This document shows positions 12,701 through 23,099 of a DNA stretch of 64,000 bases, piece after piece. This stretch comes from Mactra quadrangularis (lineage: Eukaryota; Mollusca; Bivalvia; Venerida; Mactridae). Location: the NCBI GenBank assembly GCA_025267735.1, contig CM046311.1:23954020-24018019 (forward strand). Reading direction: 5' to 3'. Each line of letters starts with the position of its first letter. Position 1 is the stretch's first letter. A model generated the notes under the pieces. The model did no database searches and was not told the origin of the DNA. It saw nothing but the letters and a program-made list of their open reading frames with translations. The position numbers were made by a program, and so were the translations under genes.

Positions 12701-13062
12701 ATATAAGCACCACATATATAAATATCATCAGGAATATTGAAAAATGTTTTATCAAGTCTTAACCAAATAAGAGTGTCATAGTGATTTTGTACAATTTCAA
12801 TACCATCCTTGATAGAGTCTTTGTAGTATAAAACAACACCACCACTGGCTCGTCTGGCATTACGATGTTGAAATTTTCTATAGAAGTTTATCGATTGGTA
12901 ACCATTTAGTTCAATATCACTGTTTTTGGTTAACCATGATTCATATAAAAATATGACGTCATATTTGTTGATAATATCAATAAAATCGTCACTACTCTTT
13001 TTAGTATTGTTAAAACCATTGACATTCCATGATATTATAGAAACTTTACCCCCTTCGTACCC
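9778..13062 (-). CDS. LINE ORF2: endonuclease-reverse transcriptase
   Basis: The open frame is 1,094 codons, with no stop from the codon after ORF1's TAG to 9778. The APE endonuclease comes first (SIISWNVNGF near 13040; ESWL; GDLNSR near 12590; SDHCPL near 12260). The reverse transcriptase follows, with GISLVSCFSKVF, QFGFRKGYST, a CFVDLMKCFDS catalytic Asp, LRQGEVMSPLLF and FADDMAIL near 10815-10835. A C-terminal CxxC...DEFHF zinc motif lies near 9830-9860. No ATG occurs across the whole endonuclease domain; the first Met is just after it, near 12440. The C-terminus is cut short: after IRKN the other frame continues KKYLKKYFYV down to a stop at 9641, so one A appears lost from an A-run near 9790. 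It belongs to an L1/Tx1-like group by ORF1 type; the exact clade is not assigned. Confidence 0.9.
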   Translation of the reverse strand, partial: GYEGGKVSIISWNVNGFNNTKKSSDDFIDIINKYDVIFLYESWLTKNSDIELNGYQSINFYRKFQHRNARRASGGVVLYYKDSIKDGIEIVQNHYDTLIWLRLDKTFFNIPDDIYICGAYIWCEDSPAYDVVNVDLFDTLESDVALHEQFGSVYIIGDLNSRVGLKPDYIVHDQNNVFTDDSDYVPDRPLDRASVDNLSNGHGTKLLDMCKSTRLRIVNGRIGSTDGHTFLSIRGASTIDYLLTHEHNFSCINSFNIESINEWSDHCPLSMSIKCNTINPVCDSTGETKFIWNDEHVHLFRSGLISRLTDLNNTVHNIDCSDRNSINNALNEFTCVIRDVADPLFSKVVYPNTNVYFTDKSCIKQTEWFDYDCIIARNKYLNSLKTYNDNKSDLNRIRFCENKKEYKKLTQYKKKKFYRKKMIEIEKLKNGNPKQFWNYFKKKSKNDSSGISLNDFKDFFSKIGNNDFNCHNESAESFCFEHNFDEPKCCFEELDYPITLNEIHSAVKLLKRGKAMGNDFLMNEYFCSSIDIIGQHVCDLFNAILNSGFYPEKWTEGIIIPIPKGGQTNNVNNFRGISLVSCFSKVFTSILNKRIESFCESNNIISDAQFGFRKGYSTIDAIFVLTTLIQKFLNENKRLYVCFVDLMKCFDSIYRNALWYKMYNKGIQGKMLRIIRDMYDKVKSCIKSCSKYSDYFQYAVGLRQGEVMSPLLFSIFIEDLELYLQSSPNSGLNFNDIVLIVLLFADDMAILADSPAELQTHLNLLNTYCKTWGLKVNTTKTKIVVFRKRGGLLPTEKWLYDGQNIEVVNDFNYLGTVFNYTGNFALNQQHLTGKALKALNVLLYNCKKFDLSPKILCQLFDSFVGSILGYASEIWGYSKNKEIERIHLKFCRRLLNVKKNTCTLGIYGELGRYPLYISRYIRIIKYWCKIKHTDNILIKTMYLQCLEDLQKGRTNWVTNVKSLLDTYGFSYIFDTNIYVDPKSFPIIFKHRVLDCYKQEWATNLNRSSVLSNYKHFKTLFEYENYLDILPKDLRVYFCRLRISVHPLMIQTGRTAQNFIPRDRRICNSCDKNDIEDEFHFICICPKYLSIRKNI

Positions 13063-14046
13063 CTAGTCAACATTACATGGTTTACCATCAATATATAGTG
13101 TATCATACGCGATCCATGCCTTAGATCCTTTACTACGTGCTTCTTTCATTTTTGGAACTAATTTACGACGCTTATCAGATACTTCTTTTGGAAACTGTTC
13201 ATGCATGTAATATCCAGTACCTCTTAATGCACCACCAGATTTTCTCACCATTTCACGCTCTTTGAATAAATTAAATTTAGCCACTATAGGTCTATCTTTA
13301 CCCTGCCTTCTCTCACCCATCCTATGGACTCTTTCAAATTTCAATTCGTTCACTAAATAACGGGCGAACTTCATTTTCGAAATTAAAAAATCACGGATAA
13401 CATCTTCGGTGTTCTCTTGTTCACCTGTACGGGCCTCAGCAATATTCCCAAATACGAGATTGTTACGCATTGATTGCGACTGGATGTAAACTAGGTCATC
13501 CTTCATTTGTTTATTCTTTGTTTCAAGTTCATGGACTTTAGATGTCATCAAACCAAGGTTAAAGTCAGTACTCTCAATTTTTTCTTCAACTATGTTTAAT
13601 CTATCACCAGTTTTTGTTGTATGATCATGTATCAAGGTCCACAGTTTAGATAGATCATTTTCAAATTTATCAACTTTTTGTTCCAAGCTATTTAATGCAC
13701 TAAGCTTGATCTCAACGTCATTTATCCTTGAGTCTATTTTAATAAGATATTTCAGTAGATCAGCATTAGTAGGTGTATCATCTCCACTTTTTGCATTAGA
13801 CGTATTGCATGTACTACTACTACTTCCGGTAGCCATATTGGAATTTTTATTATCAGATTCCAAGTCAATAAAAGAATTCAAGTTTAATGGAAAATTGTCA
13901 TCATATAATACAGTGTTTGTTTGACTCAATAAACTACTTACAGATATGTTTTCTGGTGTTTTAGTGTATCGACCAGACTTATTATCATTGTCACCTTGTA
14001 ATGAACTGTCACTAGCTTTCCTCTTTGATTTTTTCTTGCCAGCCAT
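13063..14046 (-). CDS. LINE ORF1: coiled-coil/RRM RNA-binding protein
   Basis: A 327-residue protein. A basic N-terminus (MAGKKKSKRKAS) is followed by a Ser/Asn-rich linker, then a heptad-rich segment at about residues 95-185 (LNSLEQKVDKFENDL and onward) that should form a coiled coil. The C-terminal part at about 190-327 is typical of L1 ORF1p (Transposase_22): MRNNLVFGNI, FERVHRMGERR, RPIVAKFN, KRRKLVPKMKEAR and a final LYIDGKP. In L1 such proteins trimerise and coat the element RNA. It ends in TAG and ORF2 continues in the same frame from the next codon. The start is the ATG at 14046, in a GGC-ATG context preceded by a stop-containing leader. Confidence 0.9.
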   Translation of the reverse strand: MAGKKKSKRKASDSSLQGDNDNKSGRYTKTPENISVSSLLSQTNTVLYDDNFPLNLNSFIDLESDNKNSNMATGSSSSTCNTSNAKSGDDTPTNADLLKYLIKIDSRINDVEIKLSALNSLEQKVDKFENDLSKLWTLIHDHTTKTGDRLNIVEEKIESTDFNLGLMTSKVHELETKNKQMKDDLVYIQSQSMRNNLVFGNIAEARTGEQENTEDVIRDFLISKMKFARYLVNELKFERVHRMGERRQGKDRPIVAKFNLFKEREMVRKSGGALRGTGYYMHEQFPKEVSDKRRKLVPKMKEARSKGSKAWIAYDTLYIDGKPCNVD

Positions 14047-14905
14047 TTATCAAATAATTAAAACTGTATTCCACCAGGTTCAACACTTATAGGTCAAAAT
14101 TAATCCATTCATCAATAAACCAATACACAAAACCTAGTCAATGAACTGAATTTGAAAACACAAACACTGTATGGTCATTTCAAACAAAGGAACGTATAAA
14201 AATGTCCTTTTAAACAATAATCCTTTATTTTGATGCACTCAAAACATATCAAAACACGTAGAGTAAATTGTGGAGTAAAAACGTCCAAAGAAATTTTAAT
14301 TTAATCCAATGCTATTAACGTTATATTTTTTTTTTTTCCGCGGCATGTGGTAAAAGACATTTTGATATACGTTAGTATTAAAGTATGCCATAATTTTTTT
14401 TAATTTCGGAAAAACAAAATGTTTTTTTTTTAAAAAAACCGAAATAATATTATCACGTTTTAACGGAATATTATTACGTTTAAATGCATTTTTTTTTCTT
14501 TTAAACGAAAAAATATTTCGTTTAAACGAAATAATATTTCGTAAAAACGAAATAACAGCACGTTTATAACGAAATAGTTGTGAAAATAAAAAAAATATTT
14601 CAAAATGTCACTTTTGGGGCTCCGTACATTTCAGTTTAACCGTACAGCCAGATGAAATATCGATATTAAATTAACATACACATTGTATTCTTTATTGAAA
14701 TTTTTTTTAAATAGAACGCGGAAAATAATATAAACAGTGTGCGATAACCGTGCAAATATGCAATCGGACAGTTCAATATAATCGTACAATATATCTCTGT
14801 AAAACGTCGAGTTTTTCTTTAGGTGATGTTTTGTTTTTTAGACAATGAAGTGCTAGAACTGTTCATATCTCAGTAAATAGATTATTGATATATTTATTGC
14901 TAAAG

Positions 14906-14978
14906 ATGGATAGAGAGCTGTTGTTGATAAGAATGTTGTTGGTGATGGGCTGTGTGGAAAGAAATCCGGGGCCAACTG
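14906..14978 (+). CDS. Exon 1: hydrophobic leader with 2A-like motif
   Basis: An ATG in strong context (AAAG-ATG-G) opens a 24-codon exon. It encodes a Leu-rich leader (ELLLIRMLLVM) followed by GCVERNPGPT and a clean donor, ACTG/GTAAGA. NPGP preceded by a VE dipeptide is the core of 2A-like recoding peptides, in which the ribosome skips the Gly22-Pro23 bond. The usual Asp of D(V/I)ExNPGP is Cys here. N-terminal 2A peptides that double as signal sequences are described for sea-urchin NLR proteins. The exon ends in phase 1, exactly what exon 2 at 35174 needs (G + CT = Ala). Linking it to the HEPN-NACHT gene across a 20.2-kb intron is inference; it could belong to another transcript. Confidence 0.6.
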
Positions 14979-15163
14979 GTAAGACATTTTGTTCTATAAA
15001 CGATATCTGATTTCAAGAATCTTATCAAATTTGTTCCGTCGCTCTTTACAGGTTAAATAATAGAATTCTAGACCCAAACAGCTTGTTAAACTTGTTATTC
15101 TATTGTTGACAGTGAATTCCTTGACTAAATCTTTTTTAAGTTTTCATAGTTTTATATATTTTC

Positions 15164-15464
15164 ATAGGCGGATCCAGGGGGGGGGGGTCAGAGGGGTACA
15201 GACCCCCACTAGAATTTGGGAAATGTACTTGTCTATTAGTGTATTTCTTGCCTGTAAGTCATTTTTAAGTAGCATGAAGCAATTTTTCTCGGTGCTTAAC
15301 ATAGATTTGTTGGTACACGTAATGTAGGTTTTATTATCAACATGTTGCATTTTTTTGCAAAATGTGTATAATGTGGTTGTGGATCGAGGTTTAGACCCCC
15401 CCAGAAATGTTTTGACCCCCTAGAAAAGTTCGGACCCCTAGAAAAAATCCTGGATCCGACCCTG
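15164..15464. mobile_element. MITE with AGGCGGATCCAGG ends
   Basis: The left end reads ATAGGCGGATCCAGG and runs into a G tract and GACCCCC. The right end has CCTGGATCCGACCCT, inverted. Arms are rich in GACCCCC/GGGGGTC. No coding content. Confidence 0.75.
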
Positions 15465-16626
15465 CAATTTATAATTGTTCTAAGATAGAATGCCCTTAAA
15501 CCTACTCATCACACCAGGAAATTTGTTTACTTGAAGAATAGTTCATGTAATTAAAAAACCGATAGATTTAACTAAATTTTAAGTTATAATAAACAATTAT
15601 AAATCCAAAATGGCGGCTTAAATGGCGGATATGATCTTATAGTTCAGTATATATAATAAACATACATGGGCGGAAACAAAAACGTGTGGGTTTAAGTTTC
15701 AAGGTGTTTTTTTTTTGCTTTTGAATCTTTCTCCAGTTCGTAAAACTAGTTAATCCCACCTGATTATCTATTAGCAACTCAAGACTCAATGTGGAGTCCA
15801 TGATTACGGTTACGAAGCAAATTCAACCAGTTCTATTTTTTTAGCAATAATGTAATGTAAATAATGAAGTGTTTCCATAATGGCCTTGTTATTTGGTTAT
15901 AATGCCGTAGTGAACACCAAATCAGCCCTGAGTTTTAAGTCCAATATCATACAGTTAATTAGAAATTTTACTTATTTACTGGATAATAAATAACAGGCCA
16001 TTATGAAAACACTTAAGTCACCATCGTCGCAGATAGGGACCCTATGAAAACACTCCGATTGTACCAACATTCAAAATGGTGGTATTTTTGTGGAAGAAAA
16101 ATACGGCCTTCATGAGAAAACTCGACCATTACGAGATTCGGAATCAATCAAAATGCCTAAATCTCATAATAGCCGAAGCTTTTATTCAATGCCGTGTTTT
16201 TTCGTATTGGCCTATTATTTGGTTATTATGCCGTAGTGAACGCCATATCAGCCCTGAATTTGAAGTCCTATAGTATACAGTTTATTAATAATGTTACTTA
16301 TTAACTGGATTTAATGAAATGAAAATTTGATAAATAATTGGAATGGAAAAACTAATTTATTTCCAAAATGTAAGCCATTTAAATAAAGAAATATGAAATA
16401 AAATTGAATTTATATACAGTTAACAGTAGACAATTTATTATATATAATCTGAAACATATAAATAGCAAAATAAGCATGTGCCAAAAATGTGGAAGAAACT
16501 AATTGAGCTCTATTATTATCATTACACGAACAATTATACCGTCTGACTTGACTTAACTAGACTAAATTAGAATATGTGCTTAAATGTTCAAGTTTGCTTC
16601 AGTCTAATATTACATAACGATAGCAC
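15465..16626. repeat. Diverged internal duplication, otherwise unannotated
   Basis: Two phrases recur: GGTTATAATGCCGTAGTGAAC with a following ATCAGCCCTGA (near 15895 and 16216). This points to a local tandem duplication about 320 bp apart. No gene is recognised. Confidence 0.5.
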
Positions 16627-18592
16627 AATTCACTGTCTAGATCGTGAAACGGTGGCGATTTTCCGTGTCACGGTGTAGCCATATCAAGATGGCGGAAAAA
16701 CAACCATCCAAAAGGTACGTGTCGTTTTTTCATGATATTTTGAGAAATATTCGGGCCCAAACGCGTTATATAGTTTCATTTGATCCGTAAATGTATTAAC
16801 TAAAGGGCGGTTGTACTCACCTGACATGTCGCAAAGGATTTATGTGAATTAAAGCCACCAAAGTTCACGAATGACCATCTGTCAAACTTGAACCGAGAGA
16901 AGTGTATGACTTGATAAAATCGCCGTTAGTACGGCACTTACCGTGTTATAAATACGATTGTGGAATAATGAAATGCATGAAGTTATACCTTAAAATTGTA
17001 CAAGTTCTAATTTTTTTTGTTATGTCAAAACATGCCTACTTTCGTTTTTGTCTAAGCAACGGTTGAGATATTAGCTCCGGTGAAGATTTTCCGTAAGAAA
17101 TGACTCGGTGTTGCCATAAAAAGTGGACACGTCGTATACATTTGCGTGAAAGTGAACACGGTTCGGACACCCATTCAAACGCTAAACGCAACCATATCAT
17201 TTGAAGTAAATCACATTAGCATTATCCTTCGTATTTGCTATACATAAAAGCTCAATGTGTTCAATACGTAAATCTTTGCAGAAGCAAAGCCTAATTATGA
17301 ATCAGTTAGTATTATTTTATTCCCTCTATTCCAGATCGTCACCTTTGTATTGATACATAAAGAAATAATGTAGTATAGAAATACGAAACTGATACATATA
17401 AAGGCCCTTTTGTGACAAGACTAAACTTATATATTTCATAATTTTGTTATCCCCAGTGTCAAAATGGAAAAAGGTTATAAATGCTACTACTGTAAGTTTT
17501 CGAAATCTAATCTCCTAGCATGCAATTATCATTCAGTAGAAAAGCATACCAAATTGCAGCTTAAATGACGGATGAGATGGTTTAAAAACTATCAACCGGC
17601 TGATATGGCCTTCTGACGAAAGATTACAGACTTATACCAAATTTAGAACTGCAAACTGGGAAGTATTTCAAAGTGAATCAACATATATGTACATGTACAT
17701 CCTTTCTAGAAATTAAGAAGTGTCCTGATGTTAAAGACCTAGAAAGTATACAAGAATCTAAACAAGATATTTCTGTTGATATTGATGCAATTACTTCCCA
17801 GTCCAAATGTGAAAAACGTACAAAACGTCAGAACCAATGAAAGCACTCGGCAGTGTAACTTTAGCAGGTCCCTCTCAGCAAACGTTACTTCCATATACGT
17901 GGAATATGATGAACAGTTAGAAGATTTAAATTTGTCTACGATTTGACCAAACCCGTATCTGTTTTTTAACAAATACTGCTACGTTTTGCCTTGCCTACAT
18001 TTCGACCGTATTCAAAATAGTCTGGTCGCATTTCAAGCGTTTGAATGGGTGTCCTAACCGTGTTCTCTTTCACGCAAATGTATACACCGTGTCCACTTTT
18101 TATGGCAACACCGAATCATTTCTTACGGAAAATCTTCACCGGGGCTAATATCTCAACCGTTGCTTAGACAAAACCGAAAGTAGGCATGTTTTGACATAAC
18201 AAAATAAATTAGAACTTGTACAATTTCAAGGTATAATTTCATGCATGTACACTATCTCACAATCGTATTTATATCAAGGTAAGTGCCGTACTAACGGCGA
18301 TTTTATTAAAAGTAATACACTCTCTCGGTACAAATTTGACAGATCGTCATTCGTGAACTTTGGTGGCTTTAATTCACATTAATCCTTTGTGACATGATGA
18401 GTGCACCCACCCTTTAGTTAATACATTCACGGATCAAATGAAACTATATAGCGCGTTTGGGCCCGAATATTTCTCAAAATAACATGCAAAAAACGACACG
18501 TACCTTTTGGATGGTTGTTTTTCCGCCATCTTGATATGGCTACGCCGTGACACGGAAAATCGCCACCGTTTCACGATCTAGACAGTGAATTT
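16627..18592. mobile_element. 2-kb element with ~580-bp TIRs
   Basis: 16627-17210 and 18010-18592 are inverted copies, starting AATTCACTGTCTAGATCGTG at each outer end and staying very similar for most of their length. The left arm contains a start codon and splice donor of a small gene (see 16689-17568). The interior after that gene holds decayed coding-like sequence. Target duplications are not evident. Superfamily unknown. Confidence 0.8.
16689..17568 (+). CDS. Two-exon small zinc-finger ORF inside TIR element
   Basis: Exon 1 (16689-16714) starts at an AAG-ATG-G context and encodes MAEKQPSK, followed by donor AAAG/GTACGT. Exon 2 (17457-17568) follows acceptor TTATCCCCAG and joins in phase, encoding VKMEKGYKCYYCKF, then a short spacer, CNYHSVEKH and a TGA. 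The CxxC...HxxxxH pattern is C2H2-like. The joined product is about 45 residues. Decayed coding-like text after the stop (for example a DISVDIDAITSQSK segment near 17765-17810) suggests the original protein was longer and the stop is damage. The first exon lies within the terminal inverted repeat. Confidence 0.45.
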
Positions 18593-19325
18593 CTCTGGTC
18601 GTTTTTGTATATTGATAACAACATGTTCAAGTGACGACACAAATAACTGTTTACATAGTATTTTGCACTCAACATCCTTAGCACATCACTTGCAATGGTA
18701 AACTTTACACATCAATGCTTATTGTCTTAAGAAAGTATCCAAATGGATACTAGCTTATGGCCAAAAGATATCATAACTGTATTCACTTTTAATGTGGGAT
18801 AGGTGATCCAGATTTAAAAGCATATTTTACAGCCATGCTAATAGTGTACTTTCTTTATGCTGTAAATAACTGACTGACTTGTAACATTACATTTTGGACG
18901 AATGACAATTGAACGTATTGTTACAGTGTTACAAGATATATATTCCAAAATGAGTATCAGCACACCAATGTAGTCAGATATTTTGGTACTCGGCGAATTG
19001 CAGCAACAGTTATACAATTTTGTTGTCTGTGCTACTCGTATCAAGTATTAAAAGTTAATGCTATTAAACATATATGTAATGTTACCGAAAACATGAAAAA
19101 TCACCATATCTTGAAATGCATCGTCCATAATGTTTGGAATGGAACATTTTTGAATATTGCGAACAAGATCGACAAGTTATCTCAGCGTACCATTCTTCTT
19201 TGGAGGAGTCTTTGCAATTGGTAGTGAATATACTCCAAATGTGTTTAGTTACCAAGCCTGTTTAAACTTTTGACACTGATGCATCAGATATGTTATGTGT
19301 TCTTTCAAGATATTTAGACTTAAGT
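18593..19325. other. No gene recognised
   Basis: AT-rich sequence without convincing coding or repeat structure. Confidence 0.4.
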
Positions 19326-20580
19326 GCCATATTTTTGTAATTGATGAATCCCTTACAGCCACCATCTTGCACGGGGTAACATTATTTGCTAAATCATGAG
19401 CACACGAAATGTGAGTCCTGTGCATGAATTAGTTTTGAAAAAAATACCTTGTTTATCGTTCGATTAAAATTTTGTGCGAAAAATTCAACGCTACGAACGA
19501 AGCTAGGGATTTTTTGGGAAAAGAAAAGTGTGCTTGTTTTATGCACCGAGTGATGACATTCAAATATTTGTCAGGCAAGAGATATCGGCGAAGAGCATGT
19601 GCTTTTTTTATTAGTAATTGTTTTGACACCCGAGTCTGTAGCACAGTTGGTAGAGCACCGGTTTTTCAAATCTAGTGTCTCTAAGGATTGAGGGTTCGTA
19701 TCCCACCCGATAAGGTTATGTCTTTCCTTGAAAAATTGACAATTATGTCAATTATCCTGTATTAATAAGGTATATGGAGAAGTTGCCAACCTTGTTGAAG
19801 GGTAGTTGAGTACAGGTTATAGACAAGGGTCCAGGAAATCTAGGCTAGGTGCGCTGGACGCCGTTATGTAGATAAACAAGGACAAAATGATGAGTTGCTG
19901 TCACATGTTACGTACAAAATCTAATTTCTTATAGTTAATAGCATTTACCTGTGTTACTCAAGTCAGGTAATAATTCAAATTGTTTTTTGCATTCAAAATA
20001 AGTTTACTACTTAAAGAAATTTGATCGTTATAACCAAGCCTAGGGTTATTATTCGTAAAAACCGTGTGGTAATATGATAATGCTTCAACATAGATTTTGT
20101 TTAAAATCCATTTTCACAAAAGATATTTTTTTTCTTTATCACGTTGTCTTTATTTGTAAGGCTATTCAAAACTTAAATTTTTACTTAAAAATTTGCAGAC
20201 ACCCTTCTGACGATGAATACGTTTGTTATCTTAGCGTTTATTGGTCGATTATTTCAAAAATTTACTTCCGTGTTGCTCTTCATTCAATTGAAATTATATA
20301 ATAACGATCGCATAGTCCCATACTTCATCTGGCGAGTATGCAAATTTGTTTTGTATAAGTTTTATAAAACCGCAATCTACATTGCGAGTAATTGTATATA
20401 TCATGTTTACTTTTTAATAAATAATGTCGACAATAATGCTAGAATGCAGGCACGAGTGCATTGCAAGTTAAACAAGACACTGCTAAAATTTCTACTTCGC
20501 CATATTTTTGTAATTGATGAAACCCTTTAAGCCACCATCTTGGACAGGGTAACACTATTTGCTAAATCATGAGCTAGACA
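19326..20580. repeat. Pair of ~80-bp direct repeats flanking a SINE region
   Basis: 19326-19408 and 20499-20572 share the phrase CATATTTTTGTAATTGATGAA, GCCACCATCTTG and a following GGGTAACA..TTTGCTAAATCATGAG, in direct orientation 1.17 kb apart. The interval includes the SINE at 19628. This is either a segmental duplication or fragments of one dispersed repeat. Confidence 0.6.
19628..19888 (+). mobile_element. tRNA-headed SINE, copy 1
   Basis: The 5' part is tRNA-like: A box TAGCACAGTTGGTAGAGC and B box GGGTTCGTATCCC. The body shares GGTTATAGACAA..GTCCAGG and CGCTGGACGCCGT with the copy at 49746. The tRNA-like part drives Pol III transcription in such elements. The head is altered, so it is not a functional tRNA. 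Confidence 0.8.
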
Positions 20581-20669
20581 CTGGGTTCAAACAGCAGTGT
20601 ATACATCCAATTTCTGTCTACACTTGTAAATATAAAACAAATTATACTATATACTAGAATGTGTAAGTA

Positions 20670-21560
20670 AAATAATTGTGCAAATTGTGATTAAAGCACC
20701 AAATTTGGCAGTGAGGTACTTTGAGTCATACTGATTAATGTCAGCCTGGGAGACAATCAAAAGGGACCTTTCATCTTGCCTAAATGGGGCCCGAAAGGGG
20801 CACATAAATCGGCACATTGTTTTAAAATTATTATCTCTATAAAAATGATGGTTATTAAAATATATGTATTATGATTTTATATGCCTAAGAAAGTATATTG
20901 TACACTCAAAAATAGCTTTTTGCCAGTTTATTTGCAGTTGAGGCCCGGCATCTGCTTTGAACTTGTCATAAAGCCCTTAATTATGCATTGTGTAATGATA
21001 TTATTGAATAAATAATACATGTTTTATTTGAAATTATACAAATACATCAAACTTTATCAAAATAAGCCTTCAATAATTATTTTATGAACATACACCACAA
21101 TCAGCATGAGATACCATTGTATGAAACACTTGAGGCTCTGAAGGGGTTTATTATTTAACTCGAAATAAATAAATACCAAGTATGCCAATATACACTTTAT
21201 TCCAATTTAAACTGATATATTAAACTTACTACAGTTGTATATAAGAAACGTACATTCAAAATGACGATTATAAGTAATAATACTTATTTCTAAAAGTTGA
21301 GGCCCTAACTGGGGTAATTTTATAACGTGAAGCTTAAATAATTGTAAAAAAGGTCTAACCATGTTTTTTTAAACTTATGCTGTCATTACAAGTGAGTTAA
21401 ATTTCTACAATTCATACAACATATACAAGAAAGAATCTGGTATGGTTAAACGGTACCCAATTAAGAGAGTTATTATGATTGAACATGGATGTTTATTATA
21501 TTCATTACCGTTTTAGGCCTGTATAACTAGAGACTGTACGACCTGTTTTCGACCTAAATT
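20670..21560. repeat. GAGGCCC-containing repeat units
   Basis: Sequence around ATTGTGATTAAAGCACCAAA (20690) matches in inverted orientation 32740-32765, and GAGGCCC/GAGGCTC words recur at about 20940, 21130 and 21300. It appears to be an inverted relative of the tandem array at 30905-32790. No coding content. Confidence 0.55.
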
Positions 21561-23099
21561 ACAATACCACACTTCTGTTATGTATTAATAAAAGTTTTGA
21601 TAATATAACATCCTAGGCACCACTACCTTAGATACATTTCAAGTTCTAAAACAGTATGTGATCATGTTTTAATACAAGTCTATTATGATTTTGCATAATA
21701 AGATAGTCCTGTAAGAGACCACGCATAACCCCGACATCATACCCATGAAACTCGTAGTAATTTTAAAACAAATATGTACATTTTTATAGTTCAACAGAAT
21801 TAACCTGAGCTTGACCTTTATGCAAGAATATATTAAACTCAATATTTACAGTCTATTTTTGTCTTCGTTTGTAAATCGCGCTTTATCGGAAGCTTTCGGC
21901 AAAATACACTTACTGAACGATTAATGTTGTTTTCATAAGAATAAATACTTTGAAACTGTGCCATAATATTGCTGACTAACTTGTTTCCCCAAAAAACTAA
22001 TGTGTCCAAAATTAAAAGTACAATAACATGCCACTTTTAATAAATTGATTCTTGGCACATAGCATTTTCCCCTCGTCCAATCAGCTGTCGAGGATTGATG
22101 ATAGTAGAGATGTACTATATTGTATAGTATGGCGTTTAAAGACACAACTTATTCTAAATTTAGACACCTGTCTTGATGCTTTTTCGTGGTTAGATTTGAC
22201 AGCAGTATTTCAGTATGTTACGGTGAATGAACACAATTACTGAGGCACTGCAATGAGTGCATGAACCTAGTTCAAATGCTGTGTTGGTATATTTGTATTG
22301 AACAGCAAAAATAATTAATAAAAATTAATATGTCCCTTATTGACATCGTTCTTTGCCGTTTCGTGTTCGAGTTATCAAAACTTTGATGCAGCTTAAGTGA
22401 TTAAGTGTGCCAACATAGACATTGAGACATTGGATGCCAACGCCTGAGTGATAGTAATCGGCTCTCATTTTCTTCGAAACTAGCCGAACTAAACTGTTCT
22501 GTTTTACCGAGTTATATTTTCGCCATTTGTAACCCATATAATGGACAATTAAGAGGGTTTGGTAGCCAAATTTGGCATTGTGTAAGTACGCACCCAAAAT
22601 ATATATCATAATAAAATTATGTCTGACCGTTGACCAGCTAACAAAATTGTCGTTTGCTCAATTAAATTATGTCTGATGAATTTAATTTTATTTCTTTTAA
22701 TATGGTTTTCATTTTGACTTCAAGTCAAACAGTTAAGAACCCGATGCAGAGTTACCTGTTTTCCGAATAATAGCATGAAATCAAGTAAGAAACAATTTAC
22801 TTACATAATTCTGTAAGATATTCATTAATACAGTACATAAAACAGTAGTAACAATATTAATATATCTATGCGGGGCCTCAATTTATATCACATGCCAGCA
22901 AGCACGAGAAAGTCATGAAACATGTGATACTTGAAATTTCATCTCTAATATGATGTAACCACTATACTACAATTTTCTTTTGATGTCCAGGATTTATAAG
23001 TTGTGTCTTTAAAATGACCTACTTATAGCGTGTTGAACTTGGGGAAAATGCTCTTAAGGTTCCGTGCTCGGGGCTCCGCCCATCGCACTTAACCTTATA
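21561..23099. other. No gene recognised; short inverted homology to 25.1 kb
   Basis: Only a short match is evident: AGAATTAACCTGAGCTTGA near 21797 recurs inverted near 25108-25130. Open frames here have no recognisable domain. Confidence 0.4.

Larger units (their letters stand above)
9444..14330 (-). mobile_element. Nearly full-length L1-like LINE
   Basis: The element runs on the minus strand. Its 5' end is near 14330 (boundary approximate, at a poly-T/CCGCGG junction), followed by ORF1 (14046-13063), ORF2 (13062-9778) and a 3' region ending in a GTTCT-type tandem tail at 9444-9475. It sits inside the inverted-repeat element 8822-14789, so it inserted after it. Both ORFs are almost intact, which suggests a young copy. 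Microsatellite-like tails and a two-ORF layout fit LINEs of the APE class. Confidence 0.85.
8822..14789. mobile_element. TA-flanked TIR element split by a LINE
   Basis: The outer ends are inverted. The right end reads inward as TTGTACGATTATATTGAAC then a GATTGCAT segment; the left end at 8822 is a diverged copy. Further in, both arms share AGTGACATTTTGAAATA-type sequence (8920-8945 and 14600-14620) and long runs built from the palindromic word TTTCGTTTAAACGAAA. A TA dinucleotide abuts the right end. With the LINE removed the element is roughly 1 kb. A shorter relative lies at 23100-23814. TA flanks and short TIRs suggest a Tc1/mariner-type non-autonomous element; no transposase is present. 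Confidence 0.7.
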
